Source: Clostridiales bacterium S5-A14a
GTDB lineage: Bacteria; Bacillota; Clostridia; Peptostreptococcales; Anaerovoracaceae
DNA length: 64,000 bases
Direction of reading: 5' to 3'
NCBI GenBank assembly: GCA_000758905.1
Contig: JRNA01000014.1
Span: forward strand, 1-64,000
Program-made: the position numbers and the translations under genes
Notes under the pieces: generated by a model
The model's database searches: none
What the model was told of the DNA's origin: nothing
What the model saw: the letters and a program-made list of their open reading frames with translations, nothing else
In this document: one piece after another, positions 8,481 to 19,500 of the stretch
Layout: each line of letters opens with the position of its first letter
Position numbering within the stretch: the stretch's first letter is position 1

Positions 8481-9999
8481 GAAGTTTTGGACAGCAGCAC
8501 TTGCAGTCGTTGTAAGTATAAGCTGCCTTTTGGGTCTTTGGACAGTTGTTTATGCTCATGAGCAAGGCTTAACGGAAGCACCTACAAGCGATAAAGCTGT
8601 CCAAACACAAGTGGAAGTAAATGTAAAGTATATCTATGAAGATGAAAAAGTTTATAAGGAAGAAAAGATAAAGGCTGAGAAAGGACAGCTTCTTGACAGC
8701 GGTGATCTGCCGATGCTCCCTGATAATATGAAATTTATTGATGAGTTTCTATTTTATGAAGTAAAAGGCGATGGAAATGATGAAATTATCCGCAAGGTAG
8801 CAAAGACGGAGGTTAAAGATAAAGAGACGCAGACAGAAGAAGAAAAGCCGAAACAGGACGAAAGCTCGCAGACGAAAACTCCAAAGACAGAGGACAAATC
8901 AACGCAGACAGAGCTTTCTAAAGATGACATTTCCAAAATGGAAAAAGATACCAAGGAGCTTCAGGAAAAACTTGATAAGTTAAATAGCGAAATGAAGGAT
9001 AAAGACAAATTAAGCGATAAGCAGAAAGAAAAAATTAAAGAACTTGAAGCCCAGATTGAAAGCTTGAAAGAAAAAATGAAAAAAGATAAGGAAAATAAGG
9101 GCTTATCAGAAGACATGAAGAAGGAAATGGATAAGCTGAATAAAAAGATTAAAGAGCTTGAGGAAAAGGCAAATGAAGCAAACAAGGCTCCCGTAATATC
9201 TAATCCGTCTGCACCGAACAGCCCTATTTCCGGAATTAAGACAAACTCAGGCATTTCATATCAAACACCTGTATACAACACAGGAAAAAGCACAACTACA
9301 CAGGCGAGTTCAGAAAATACTGTAAGAGATACAAGTAATTCTGAAACGAAAGAGAAAGATATTCGCTATCCTAATAAGCTGACACCGAAAGCTCCTGCCA
9401 ATAACAATCAGGATTCATCTATGGACGGGACAAGTAAGACTGTAAATACCAATAAGGGAGTAGCTTCCGCTCCGTCAAAGGCAAGAGGAACCGTTACGGA
9501 AAATAAGGACAATGCGAATAAGGACTATCCTATTCATCACGGGGATAGCGGCGATAATAAAGAAACGGATCTGTATTCTGCTGATGCAAGACAGTTTATT
9601 ACCTTTCAAACGAAAAACGGTAAGACCTTCCATCTCATCATCAACCACGATGAGACACAAGAAAATGTAATGCTTTTAACGGAAGTATCTGAAGATGATC
9701 TTCTAAATATGGTTGAAAAGAAAGAAGCTCCGAAGCAGGAGATTAGCAAAGAGGAGCCAACTAAGGAAGAAGTAAAGCCTGAGAAAAAAGAAGAAAAGAG
9801 TAATTTAGGAACATACATTATTCTGCTTCTTGTTATAGGCGGAGCATTAGGAGCAGGTTATTACTTTAAGGTCGTAAAAAAGAAAGAGGATAAGGAGCTT
9901 GAAGCATTAGAGGAAGAAGATGATGATTTCTTTTCGGAAGCAGAAAGTGAGGAAGAAATAGGAGAAGCAGAAGAAACAGAAGCTTATGATGAAGAATAA
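8455..9999 (+). CDS. DUF4366/CD1107-type surface protein of the ICE
   Basis: 514 residues with a signal peptide (KFWTAALAVVVSISCLLG), a MucBP-like or beta-rich front (about 45-110), a long K/E/D-rich coiled coil (about 155-245), a low-complexity N/S/T region, a compact domain near 370-425 (RQFITFQTKNGKTFHLIIN is the hallmark of DUF4366) and a membrane segment near 445-467 followed by an acidic inside tail. The layout is that of CD1107-family mobile-element proteins. It is probably a surface part of the mating apparatus; the exact role is not known. Confidence 0.8.
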   Translation: MKTSWKKNKKFWTAALAVVVSISCLLGLWTVVYAHEQGLTEAPTSDKAVQTQVEVNVKYIYEDEKVYKEEKIKAEKGQLLDSGDLPMLPDNMKFIDEFLFYEVKGDGNDEIIRKVAKTEVKDKETQTEEEKPKQDESSQTKTPKTEDKSTQTELSKDDISKMEKDTKELQEKLDKLNSEMKDKDKLSDKQKEKIKELEAQIESLKEKMKKDKENKGLSEDMKKEMDKLNKKIKELEEKANEANKAPVISNPSAPNSPISGIKTNSGISYQTPVYNTGKSTTTQASSENTVRDTSNSETKEKDIRYPNKLTPKAPANNNQDSSMDGTSKTVNTNKGVASAPSKARGTVTENKDNANKDYPIHHGDSGDNKETDLYSADARQFITFQTKNGKTFHLIINHDETQENVMLLTEVSEDDLLNMVEKKEAPKQEISKEEPTKEEVKPEKKEEKSNLGTYIILLLVIGGALGAGYYFKVVKKKEDKELEALEEEDDDFFSEAESEEEIGEAEETEAYDEE

Positions 10000-10036
10000 A
10001 TGCATCTTAAAATATATTGTTATGGGTGCAAACGCA

Positions 10037-10066
10037 GGGCGGGAGAGTAAATTCTTTCGCCCTTTT
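10037..10066 (+). terminator. Terminator-like hairpin ahead of topB
   Basis: GGGCG and CGCCC arms enclose GGAGAGTAAATTCTTT and are followed by four T. The loop again carries a GAGTAAA element like the other ICE hairpins. It is about 15 bases before the AGGAGG site of topB. Confidence 0.5.
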
Positions 10067-10094
10067 ACTAATGAAAGCAGGAGGAAAAATATAC

Positions 10095-11807
10095 ATGGAA
10101 CATATACTTGTGATAGCAGAAAAACCGAGTGTAGCTATATCAATTGCAAAGGTAATAGGAGCTACAAAAAAGAAAGATGGATACTATGAGGGAAATGGAT
10201 ATAAGGTATCTTGGTGCGTAGGCCATCTAATTCAGATGGCAAATCCGGACGCTTATGATGAAAAATACGCTAAGTGGAATATATCGGATTTACCAATTAT
10301 TCCGAAGCAGTACAAATTTGAAGTGGCAAAGGCTACAAAAAAGCAGTTCAATATCCTTAAAAAACTGATGAATGATAAGGAGATTGATACAGTTATCAAT
10401 GCGTGCGATGCGGGAAGAGAAGGAGAAAGTATTTTTCGACTGGTATATAACGAAGCTAAATGCAAAAAGAAAATGCAGCGTCTTTGGATTTCGTCAATGG
10501 AAGATAGTGCTATCAAAGAGGGATTTTCCAATCTAAAGAATGGTGAAGATTACGATAAGCTCTTTGAATCGGCACAGGCAAGAGCTATTGCAGACTGGCT
10601 TGTCGGAATGAATATCAGTAGGCTCTATTCTTGCCTGTATAAGCAAAATTACAGTGTCGGGAGAGTGCAAACCCCAACACTTTACATGATTGTAAAAAGA
10701 GATGAAGAAATAAGTAATTTTAAGAAAGAAAAATACTACACCGTAGAGCTTTCTATGAACGGCTTTACATTATCGACAGACAAAATTGGTGATGAAATAA
10801 CCGCAGAGCAGCTTATTAATTTAATAGGCGATAATATTGAAATAACTGATGTCATTCAAAAAGAAAAGATTACAAAGCCGGATTTACCCTTTGATCTAAC
10901 AACACTTCAAAGAGAGTGTAATAAATATTTTGGATATTCAGCAAAGCAGACGCTTGATTATGCTCAAAGCCTATATGAAAAGAAACTTATTACCTATCCG
11001 AGAACAGACAGCAGATGCTTAACGGAAGATATGATTGTAAGTACGGTCAATAACATTTTAGGAAAAAATGATTTTGATACAGAGCGTATCAAGACGGTAT
11101 TTAACTCAAAAAATGTTACGGATCATCACGCTATTATTCCGACAGTAAGCTCGTTAAGTGAAGATTTATCGAGTATCCCTGATAGTGAAGCGAAGGTATA
11201 TAGGCTTATTTCTAATAAGCTTCACGCAAGTGTAGGTTATCCATTAGTGGAAAACACAACGAAGATTGTAGCTGAATTTGACGGATTTGAATTTACAAGT
11301 TCAGGAAGGGTAATTAGAGACGAGGGCTTTAGCAAATACCTCAAAGAATACAAGTCCAAGAAGAATGAGTTCATAGAGCTTCCTGATGTGAGCATTGGTG
11401 ATGTTTTAAGCATTGAAAATAAAGAGATTAAAGAAAAATTTACTCAACCACCGAAACACTTCACTGAAGATACGCTTCTAAAGTCTATGGAGATTGCAGG
11501 AAATGAAGCCTTAGAAAAAGGTGTAGAAGTGGAAAGAAAGGGACTTGGAACACCTGCAACAAGGGCAGGAATTATTGAAAACTTAATCTATAAGGGTTTT
11601 GTCGAAAGAGATAAGAAAAATTTGATTGCCACGCATAAGGGGATCAGCCTTGTAACAATAGTATCCGATACCTTTAAGTCAGCGAAAACAACTGCAAAGT
11701 GGGAAATGGAATTAGCGGATATTGCCAAAGGGAAATCTTCCAAAGAAAAATTCCTGAAAGATATTGAAAGCGAGATACAGGAGGCGGTTTTAAAATATCG
11801 CAAGTAA
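10095..11807 (+). CDS. topB: DNA topoisomerase III of the ICE
   Basis: 570 residues from the ATG at 10095 (AGGAGG site); the frame is open upstream, but the fold starts at MEHILVIAEKPSVA. This is the Toprim domain of type IA topoisomerases. Other motifs are DAGREGES, RLWISSMED, SVGRVQTPTLY and the catalytic tyrosine in LITYPRTDSR. GVEVERKGLGTPATRAGII is the conserved region near the end. Members of this size are ICE-encoded TopB proteins; they relax or decatenate single-stranded regions, probably during ICE replication or transfer. It appears intact. Confidence 0.92.
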   Translation: MEHILVIAEKPSVAISIAKVIGATKKKDGYYEGNGYKVSWCVGHLIQMANPDAYDEKYAKWNISDLPIIPKQYKFEVAKATKKQFNILKKLMNDKEIDTVINACDAGREGESIFRLVYNEAKCKKKMQRLWISSMEDSAIKEGFSNLKNGEDYDKLFESAQARAIADWLVGMNISRLYSCLYKQNYSVGRVQTPTLYMIVKRDEEISNFKKEKYYTVELSMNGFTLSTDKIGDEITAEQLINLIGDNIEITDVIQKEKITKPDLPFDLTTLQRECNKYFGYSAKQTLDYAQSLYEKKLITYPRTDSRCLTEDMIVSTVNNILGKNDFDTERIKTVFNSKNVTDHHAIIPTVSSLSEDLSSIPDSEAKVYRLISNKLHASVGYPLVENTTKIVAEFDGFEFTSSGRVIRDEGFSKYLKEYKSKKNEFIELPDVSIGDVLSIENKEIKEKFTQPPKHFTEDTLLKSMEIAGNEALEKGVEVERKGLGTPATRAGIIENLIYKGFVERDKKNLIATHKGISLVTIVSDTFKSAKTTAKWEMELADIAKGKSSKEKFLKDIESEIQEAVLKYRK

Positions 11808-11849
11808 GTGCCTGCTAATTTCAGAGTGGAGAAAATCCTCTGGAAATGG

Positions 11850-11855
11850 TATAAT
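11850..11855 (+). promoter_or_regulatory. Extended -10 promoter for the AlbA/ATPase gene
   Basis: TATAAT preceded by TG one base upstream (TGGTATAAT), 34 bases before the next start codon. No good -35 is seen, as is usual for extended -10 promoters. Confidence 0.5.
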
Positions 11856-11888
11856 ATACAAATAAAATTTTTGAAAAGAGGAGGTATT

Positions 11889-13421
11889 ATGCAGCTTTTA
11901 GATATAAAAAGAATGGCTCATAACATTCTTGAAAATCAAAACATAGAAAGCAGTTTTATCGAATATAAAAAGTCGGCAAATTTTAAAGATAAAATTCTAA
12001 AAACTGCTTGTGCCTTTGCCAATAACTATATGAACAATGAGATAGGCTTGTTGTTTGTTGGTATTGAAGAAGTCGATGATAAAGAAACGGGAGAAAAAGC
12101 AATTCCTAAAAGACCGATTGAAGGGATAAAGGAAGCAAAATTAGAGGGAATAGAAAATGAACTTAAATCGCTCCTTGCCAATATTCATCCTAAAATCAAC
12201 TATCACATTATTACGGATCAAATTGATGATGAATACTATATCGTAGTTGCGGTAGAAAGTGGTAGTAACGGTCCGTTTCAAACAAGTGAAAGGGCAGAAA
12301 AAGATAAAGATATTCGATTAAAGGCAGGAAGATATATTAGAGTCGGTAGAGATTCAAGGCTTCCAAATCCAACCGAAGAATTTGAACTTTTGAAGAAGTT
12401 TGCAAACTTTTCTTTTAGCTCAAACTTGAACGATACAGCTACCATAGATGATTTAAGCTATGAATATATGAAAGAATATTTGCTTCAAACAGGAGCAAAA
12501 AAAGATATTAGAGAAATGTCTAAGCTGGATATGGCAAAGAGTATGGGGCTTGTCAGTGAAAGTGAGTATGGCGGTTATAGAGCTAAAAATTTTGCTGTGC
12601 TGATGTTTGCAGATACACCAAATAAATTTATTCCAAATGCCCATGTTGAAATCATAAGAGAAATTGATGGAACTGATAAAATGGAATCAAAGAAATTTGA
12701 TGGTCCGGTTTGGATACAGGCAAAGCAAGTCAGCAAGTATTTTGAAGATAATATTATGGCTTCATACACCATAAGGGAAGCTGATAAAATTGAGCATAAG
12801 ATTGTCTATAACTATCCTCTTACAGCATTTGAGGAACTTGCTACAAATGCCATTTTGCATAAGGAATACGATACGCCTGAATATGTTGGGATATACATTT
12901 ACAAGGACAGAATTTCTTTTGTGAATCATAATAGACCGCTCCCTCCCGTAACCATTGAGGCTCTTAACAGGGATAGAACTTTTGATCGAAGGCAGTATCT
13001 TAACAAAGAACTTAAAGATATGTTCTTTTCACTTAATTTGATAGAGTCTTACGGTTCGGGTATAAGGCGTGCAAAGGATGCACTATTAGAAAATGGTTCT
13101 CCTGAGCTTAAGTTTTATCCGGATAATGAAGAAGATAACTATACCAACGCAGTTATGGGTGTGAATAAAGAATTTTTGAAAGAGTTTAATGGTAGTAATG
13201 ATGAAAAAACTACTATGAAAACTACTACTAAAACTACTATGAAACAGGAAGAGATTATTAAGATAATAGCTGAAAATCCTCACATAAGTGCGAAAGAAAT
13301 GGCAGAAAAACTAAACCTGACTGTTGATGGTGTACGTTATCATTTAAATAAAATGAGGAAGGCAGGACTTATTCGATATGAAGGCTCAACGAAATTAGGT
13401 CAGTGGGTAATTATGAAGTAG
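11889..13421 (+). CDS. Schlafen/AlbA_2 domain protein with GHKL-like ATPase and winged helix
   Basis: 510 residues from the ATG at 11889 (GAGGAGGT site). The front has the AlbA_2/Schlafen motif ESSFIEYKKSANF and CAFANNY, then GLLFVGIEE. The middle has PLTAFEELATNAILHKEYD, IYIYKDRISFVNHNR and LNLIESYGSGIRRAKDALLE, the HATPase_c_4 pattern. The end is a winged helix (HISAKEMAEKLNLTVDGVR). Before it lies a T/K/M-rich linker encoded by repeated ACT and AAA codons (13206-13245). Family members are annotated as putative DNA-binding regulators or RecG-like helicases. It has its own promoter in the ICE; it may regulate transfer or act in defence, which is open. Confidence 0.75.
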   Translation: MQLLDIKRMAHNILENQNIESSFIEYKKSANFKDKILKTACAFANNYMNNEIGLLFVGIEEVDDKETGEKAIPKRPIEGIKEAKLEGIENELKSLLANIHPKINYHIITDQIDDEYYIVVAVESGSNGPFQTSERAEKDKDIRLKAGRYIRVGRDSRLPNPTEEFELLKKFANFSFSSNLNDTATIDDLSYEYMKEYLLQTGAKKDIREMSKLDMAKSMGLVSESEYGGYRAKNFAVLMFADTPNKFIPNAHVEIIREIDGTDKMESKKFDGPVWIQAKQVSKYFEDNIMASYTIREADKIEHKIVYNYPLTAFEELATNAILHKEYDTPEYVGIYIYKDRISFVNHNRPLPPVTIEALNRDRTFDRRQYLNKELKDMFFSLNLIESYGSGIRRAKDALLENGSPELKFYPDNEEDNYTNAVMGVNKEFLKEFNGSNDEKTTMKTTTKTTMKQEEIIKIIAENPHISAKEMAEKLNLTVDGVRYHLNKMRKAGLIRYEGSTKLGQWVIMK

Positions 13422-13445
13422 TGGTAAGTTGCAATACACAGAATT

Positions 13446-13480
13446 AAAAGGTGATTAGAGTAAAATCTAACCGCCTTTTT
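13446..13480 (+). terminator. Terminator-like hairpin ahead of the giant helicase gene
   Basis: AAAAGGTGATTAGA pairs with TCTAACCGCCTTTT with one mismatch around a GTAAAA loop, and the T run continues. The loop closely matches the hairpin at 429. It precedes the GGAGG site of the next gene by about 20 bases. Confidence 0.65.
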
Positions 13481-13506
13481 TGTTTGGAAAAACGAAGGAG
13501 GTAAAA

Positions 13507-16500
13507 ATGCGAATCAATGATTTTCATAACATTTTGGAGCTTATAAAACAAGATGTGCTTCATAGTGAAGCAGAGTATCTGAAGCTCTTAAAGGTTGTCG
13601 GAAACAATCAAAGATATGACTTTAGAAGTCAATTAAGTATCTATGATAAAAATCCTGAAGCAATAGCTTGTGCCAAGTTTGACTACTGGAGGGAACGTTT
13701 TAATCGAACAGTAATGCGAGGACAGAAAGGTATCCCCATTTTAGAGAACTATGGCACATTCAAAAAAGTGGACTATATTTTTGATATAGGTCAGACAGTT
13801 TCAAGAAACAGAGATGTCAATGAAGTAAATCTTTGGAAGTTTGACAAAGAAAATCATCAAGATGTGTTAAAGGAAATGATAAAAAGCGAGGGCTATGAGG
13901 AAAGTGAAAGCACACTTGAAAACATCTTTTCTTTAAGCAGACTCTACGGTGATGAAAAAATAGATACCTTAATGAATGAACTTAGAGTAGCGGATGAGGA
14001 TAGAATATCCTTTACCAAGTTTGTAAGGGACTCGGTAAGCTATGCGGTAGCGTCAAGATTTAAGTTAGATTATTCGATAGATTACGAGCTTTTAAGAGAG
14101 AATTTTCAAAGACTTGACAGCATATCTCTAATGAGTCTTGGTGAAAGCGTATCGGATATTAGCGGAAAGATTATTGATGCGACCATTCAAAAAAGCAAAG
14201 AACTTGAGCTTCAAAAAGAAGTTTTAAGAGGAAAAGAAGCGGGATATAATAAGATTAAAGAAGAATTGGAGGAGGTAGAAGAATATGTACTTCGACGAGA
14301 TGATCAGGGAAGAAATGAAAACGAGCGAGTTCTCCGAAATGGAGAGTACAGACGAGATAATAGAGAAAATCAGGGAGAATACGCTAAACAGCTTGGAGGA
14401 AGAGACGGACTTCATAAGGAAGTATCCAAATCCGACCTACGCAGTGATGAGGCTGGAGTTTCTTTCACAGAGCGAGGAGCAGAGCCACTTCGAGATGTTA
14501 GTAGATCTATACAAGGAGAAGAAACTGACAGGACACCTAATGGACATTCAGAAACAGGCGATAGAATTTATGAGAACAGAGAAACCGAAACTGATGGCAG
14601 CTTGGAAGATAGAGGACGAGAACAATCCGCAGTATGGGGCGATGATTTCAGCTCTCAAAGAAATGACCATCAAGGAAGTAGTGGAAATCTAAAAGAAAAT
14701 ACTGAGGCAGAGATAAGAGAAGCTGAAAAGGCTTCTTTTTCTTTACCCGAAAATTCCTATGGACAGATACGCCTTACGATACTGCTAACTGAGCAGGATA
14801 TAGATACCGTCCTTATTAACGGAGGAAATCACGATGGCGGCAGACTTCCTGTTATTGCTGAATTTTCCAAAGGAAAGAGCATAGAAGAATTGGGAGAATA
14901 CCTCAAAGATACCTTTAAAGGCGGAAACGGGTTTTACATTGATGAAAGAGAAGTATCTTCCTGGTATTCGGATAAAGGCATTCATTTAGCCTATGGAACT
15001 TCTGCAAGAGAAGATGACACGCAGGTCTTAAACTGGAATGATGCTGCAAAGAGGATAAATGAACTTCTTAAAAGTGGGGAATTTGCTACAAATGTAGAGC
15101 TTTTAGAAGCTCTTGATTATGAAAGAGATCGGATTTCAGAATCTCTATGGTATCTATCGCATGATTTAAGTGAAGAAGGAAAAGAGCAAGGATATTTTGA
15201 ACTTTTTGAAAGAGGCGGGGGCTTTCTGGAAGAAACAAAAAGATTATCTGAAGCATTAAAAAATCCTGAGTATCTGAAAGAAACAATCAGAGAATATGAC
15301 AGATTTTTAGAAGGATACAAAGAAAATAGGGAGGTATTGAGGTTTCACTATCACAAGGTAGATAGCCTTTATCAGAAATTACAGGAACTTGAGCTGCCAC
15401 GAAAGGAATATATCACCAATTTGACAGAACTTCCGAAGGTAAAGTCCTTTATTACAGAAGATGAAGTCCTTGAAAGTCTTTCAAGAGGAAGTGGCGTTGA
15501 TAGAGGAAAAGAACGAATCACCAAGTTTTTTAAAGAAAATCATACGCTTCAGGAAAAAGCGAATTTCTTAAAAGACGAATATGGAATTGGAGGACATTCC
15601 CATGCTGTTTCCGGAGCAATGGGAAGTGATGAATGGCACGATGCTAAGGGACTTAAATTACAGAAAAATGATTGTAATGATGTGTTTCTTACTTGGACAA
15701 GTGTTGCAAAGCATATCGACGAGCTGTTTTCTAAAAATCTTTATCTTGAAGAAAAGGAAACAGAAAACAAGTCAGAGATTGAAGAACCACAATATTATTC
15801 CAAAGATGATCCTGAAAACTTAATGACCGATGAAATGCTTGAAAGAGTGCCGGAGCTTTACGCACAGGAGGATGTAGCTTTAGCGGATAAAGAGGTTCAT
15901 GCTGCATATATCATTCCTTTCCGTTCTAATTGGACTTGGTATATGACGGAATATGATAGAGAAAGTGGCGATGCCTTTGGACTTGTTCTTGGGATTGAAC
16001 CTGAATGGGGATATTTTAATCTTGAGGAGCTGAAAGAACTAAATGCCCAAAGGCTTATTTTAGAGGATTTCCCAAAGACCTTTAGAGAGCTTAAAGACAG
16101 TGAACTTAAAAAGCAGATGGATGAGCAGGAGCTTCAGTCTGTCTTTAATGGAGAACTTAGCTTTGAAGAAGAACTTGAAGCACCTGAAGAAACAGAAGAA
16201 GTTAGAAGAGCTGACACAGTTCAAGCTACCTTATTTGATTACCTCAAAGAAAGAGAAGAAGTAGAACTGAATAAAAAAGAGGAAATCCCTTTAGAGGATT
16301 TTGCAGTTAAAGCAGGTGATACCGTCTATTTTCATCATGAAGAATACAAAGTCAGAGAAATTTCTAAAAATGAAATCACAGGAAGAAATGACTTATGGCT
16401 TGATCCTGTAAGACAAGGCAATCATCAAATTCCGATTGTAGCCTTTACAGATAATGAGGATCTTCTGAAGCATATAAGCCTTAAAAGACCAAACTTTATC

Positions 16501-19500
16501 GTTGGAGATGAAATCAGATACAAGGATAAAGACTATACCATCACACGCTTTGATGATATGGGAAACAACCTAAAGACGGTAACAGTTAAAGATAATACTG
16601 AATATCTTGGCGGTATGATAACAGGCTCCGATGTCATTCCTTATCGTCTGGAAAGCGACCTTGAGAGGGTATTTGAAAATCTGACATATAAACATCCAGA
16701 GCAGACTACTGAAGAAGTAGAAATAAAGAAAGCAGAAGCTCATAACTTCAAAATTACGGAAGAAACGCTACCTGACAAGTTATCTCCAAGTGAGAGATTA
16801 AACAATAACCTTGAAGCAATCTCGATGTTAAATCGAATTGAAAGAGGTGAGAGAGATTTAGATATTACCGCTCAGGAAGTTTTAGCAAGGTATGTTGGCT
16901 GGGGAGGACTTGCTGATGTATTCGATGAAGAAAAAGGCGGGCAGTGGAAAGAAGCGAGGAGCTTTCTAAAAGAGAACTTATCTCAGGCAGAATATGAAGC
17001 TGCAAGAGAATCTACTTTAACGAGCTTTTACACACCGAAAACAGTGATTGACGGAGTGTATAAGACGCTTTCGGATATGGGATTTAAACAGGGAAACATT
17101 TTAGAGCCATCAATGGGAATAGGGAACTTTATAGGCAATATCCCTGATGAAATGAATAAGTCTAAGTTTTATGGTGTAGAGCTTGACTCTGTAAGCGGTC
17201 GAATTGGAAAGCTGTTATACCCAGAAAGTGATATACAGATTAAGGGGCTTGAAGAAACTTCCTTCTCCAATAACTTCTTTGATGCGATTATCGGCAATGT
17301 ACCCTTTGGAGAATATAAGGTAAATGACAGGGAGTATAACAAAAATAACTTCCTTATACATGATTATTTCTTTGCCAAGTCCATTGATAAAGTAAGAAAC
17401 GGCGGTATTATTGCCTTTATTACATCTTCAGGTACGATGGATAAAAAGGACGAAAGTGTAAGACGCTACCTTGCAGCAAGAGCAGAGTTTTTAGGAGCGA
17501 TAAGACTTCCGGACGATACCTTTAAGGGCGTAGCAGGAACAGAAGTAACCTCAGATATTATTTTCCTAAAGAAAAGGGACAGTATCAGAGAAAGGGATGA
17601 GGACTGGATTCACCTTGCTGAAGATGAAAACGGGCTTTTATATAACAAATACTTTGTTGATCATCCTGAACAGGTGCTTGGTTCTATGGAAGAAATATCC
17701 GGGAGATTTGGGAATACAATAGCTTGCCTGCCAAAAGAAAACACAGACTTAAAGGAGCTACTGACAAAAGCAAGCGAAGAAATCTCTAAAAATGCTAATT
17801 ATGAAGAAATAGAGCTACTTGATGATGAAATTACCTCAATTCCTGCCACAGATGATGTTAAAAACTTTTCATATACCATTATTGACGATGAAGTTTATTA
17901 CAGAGAAAACTCCCTGTTTGTAAAGAAAGAAGTAACGGATAAAAACAAGGAAAAGATTAAGGACTATCTTGAGTTAAATGCTGCCTTAAAGGACGTTATT
18001 TATAAACAGAAAGAAGATTTTTCAGATGATGAAGTAAAGAAAGCTCAGGAAAAACTAAATGAAATTTATGACAGCTTTTCTAAGAAGCATGGATATGTCA
18101 ATAACCTTTCTAATACCAGAGCCTTAAAAGAGGATAGTAACTTCCCGCTTGTATCTTCCATTGAAATCCTTGATGAAGAAGAAAACTTCAAAGCAAAGGG
18201 AGATATTTTTTCCAAGCGAACAATCACAAAGGCGAAGGTTATCGACCATGTAGACACTTCCCTTGGAGCTCTTGTTTTATCGGTATCTGAAAAAGGATAT
18301 GTGGATTTTGAGTATATGGGAAGCCTTACAGATAAAGACAGACCGACTATGATAGAAGAACTTAGAGGAGAAATCTATCTAAACATCAGAGAAGAACAAA
18401 ACTTTTATAGACCATTATCTTTTAACCTTGAAGATGGAGATCTACCTTTTGCTTGTGCAAACGGCAGTAATTCATACAAATATGGCTATGTAACAAAGGA
18501 TGAGTACCTAAGCGGAAATATCAGAGATAAGATTGCCATAGTAGACAGTTACCTTGCAAAGTTAAGACAAACGGAAAGAGAGTTACCTCATCTTGGCTAT
18601 GCGGAAGATGGAAAAGAAAAAGAGCTGATAAGCTATGAGATGAACCGTTTGGAATACCAAAAGGCAGAGCTTACAAAAGTTCTTCCAAAAGAGCTTGAAG
18701 CAAGTGAAATCAACGTAAGACTCGGAGCTACTTGGATACCGAATAAGGATATTGAAAAATTCATCTTTGAAACGCTGAAAACTCCGGGATATGCCAAATG
18801 GGATATTAAGGTTAAGTTTTCAAACCTCACAAGTGAATGGAATGTAGAAGGAAAGAGCAGGGACAGAGGAAATGACCTTGCAGAGATGACCTACGGAACC
18901 TCAAGGGTAAATGCCTATAAGCTGATTGAAGATGCTCTAAATTTAAAAGAAACAAAGGTATTTGACCAGATTGTAAATCCGGACGGCTCGAAAACTTCTG
19001 TATTAAATAAAAAGGAAACGCTTCTTGCAGGGCAGAAACAGGAGCTTATAAAAGAAGAATTTAAGAACTGGATATTTAGCGACCAAGAACGTAGAAACAG
19101 GCTTGTAAAGTTATATAACGAGCGTTTTAACTCTATCCGCAACAGAGAATATGACGGCAGCAACCTTTCTTTTGAGGGAATGACCACAGAAATTGATTTA
19201 AGACCTCATCAAAGAAATGCCATAGCAAGAAGCCTTTATGGAGGAAATACCTTGCTTGCCCATGTGGTAGGTAGTGGTAAGACCTTTGAAATGGTGGCGT
19301 CTGCGATGGAAAGTAAAAGGCTTGGAATGTGCAGTAAGTCCTTGTTTGTTGTCCCCAATCACTTAACAGGTCAAATCGGTCGTGAGTTTATGCAGCTATA
19401 TCCGTCAGCTAACATTATGGTTGCAGATAAGAAAGACTTTGAGCCGAAAAACAGAAAAAGATTTATCGGAAGAATTGCCACAGGAGAGTATGATGCCGTT

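Noticed and set aside
8754-9254. Long minus-strand frames opposite the DUF4366 gene
   Set aside because: They mirror the K/E-rich coiled coil and have S/F/L-rich composition typical of antisense shadows.
9986-10189. Open frame across the start of topB
   Set aside because: It overlaps the hairpin and the well-supported topB frame, and has no domain.
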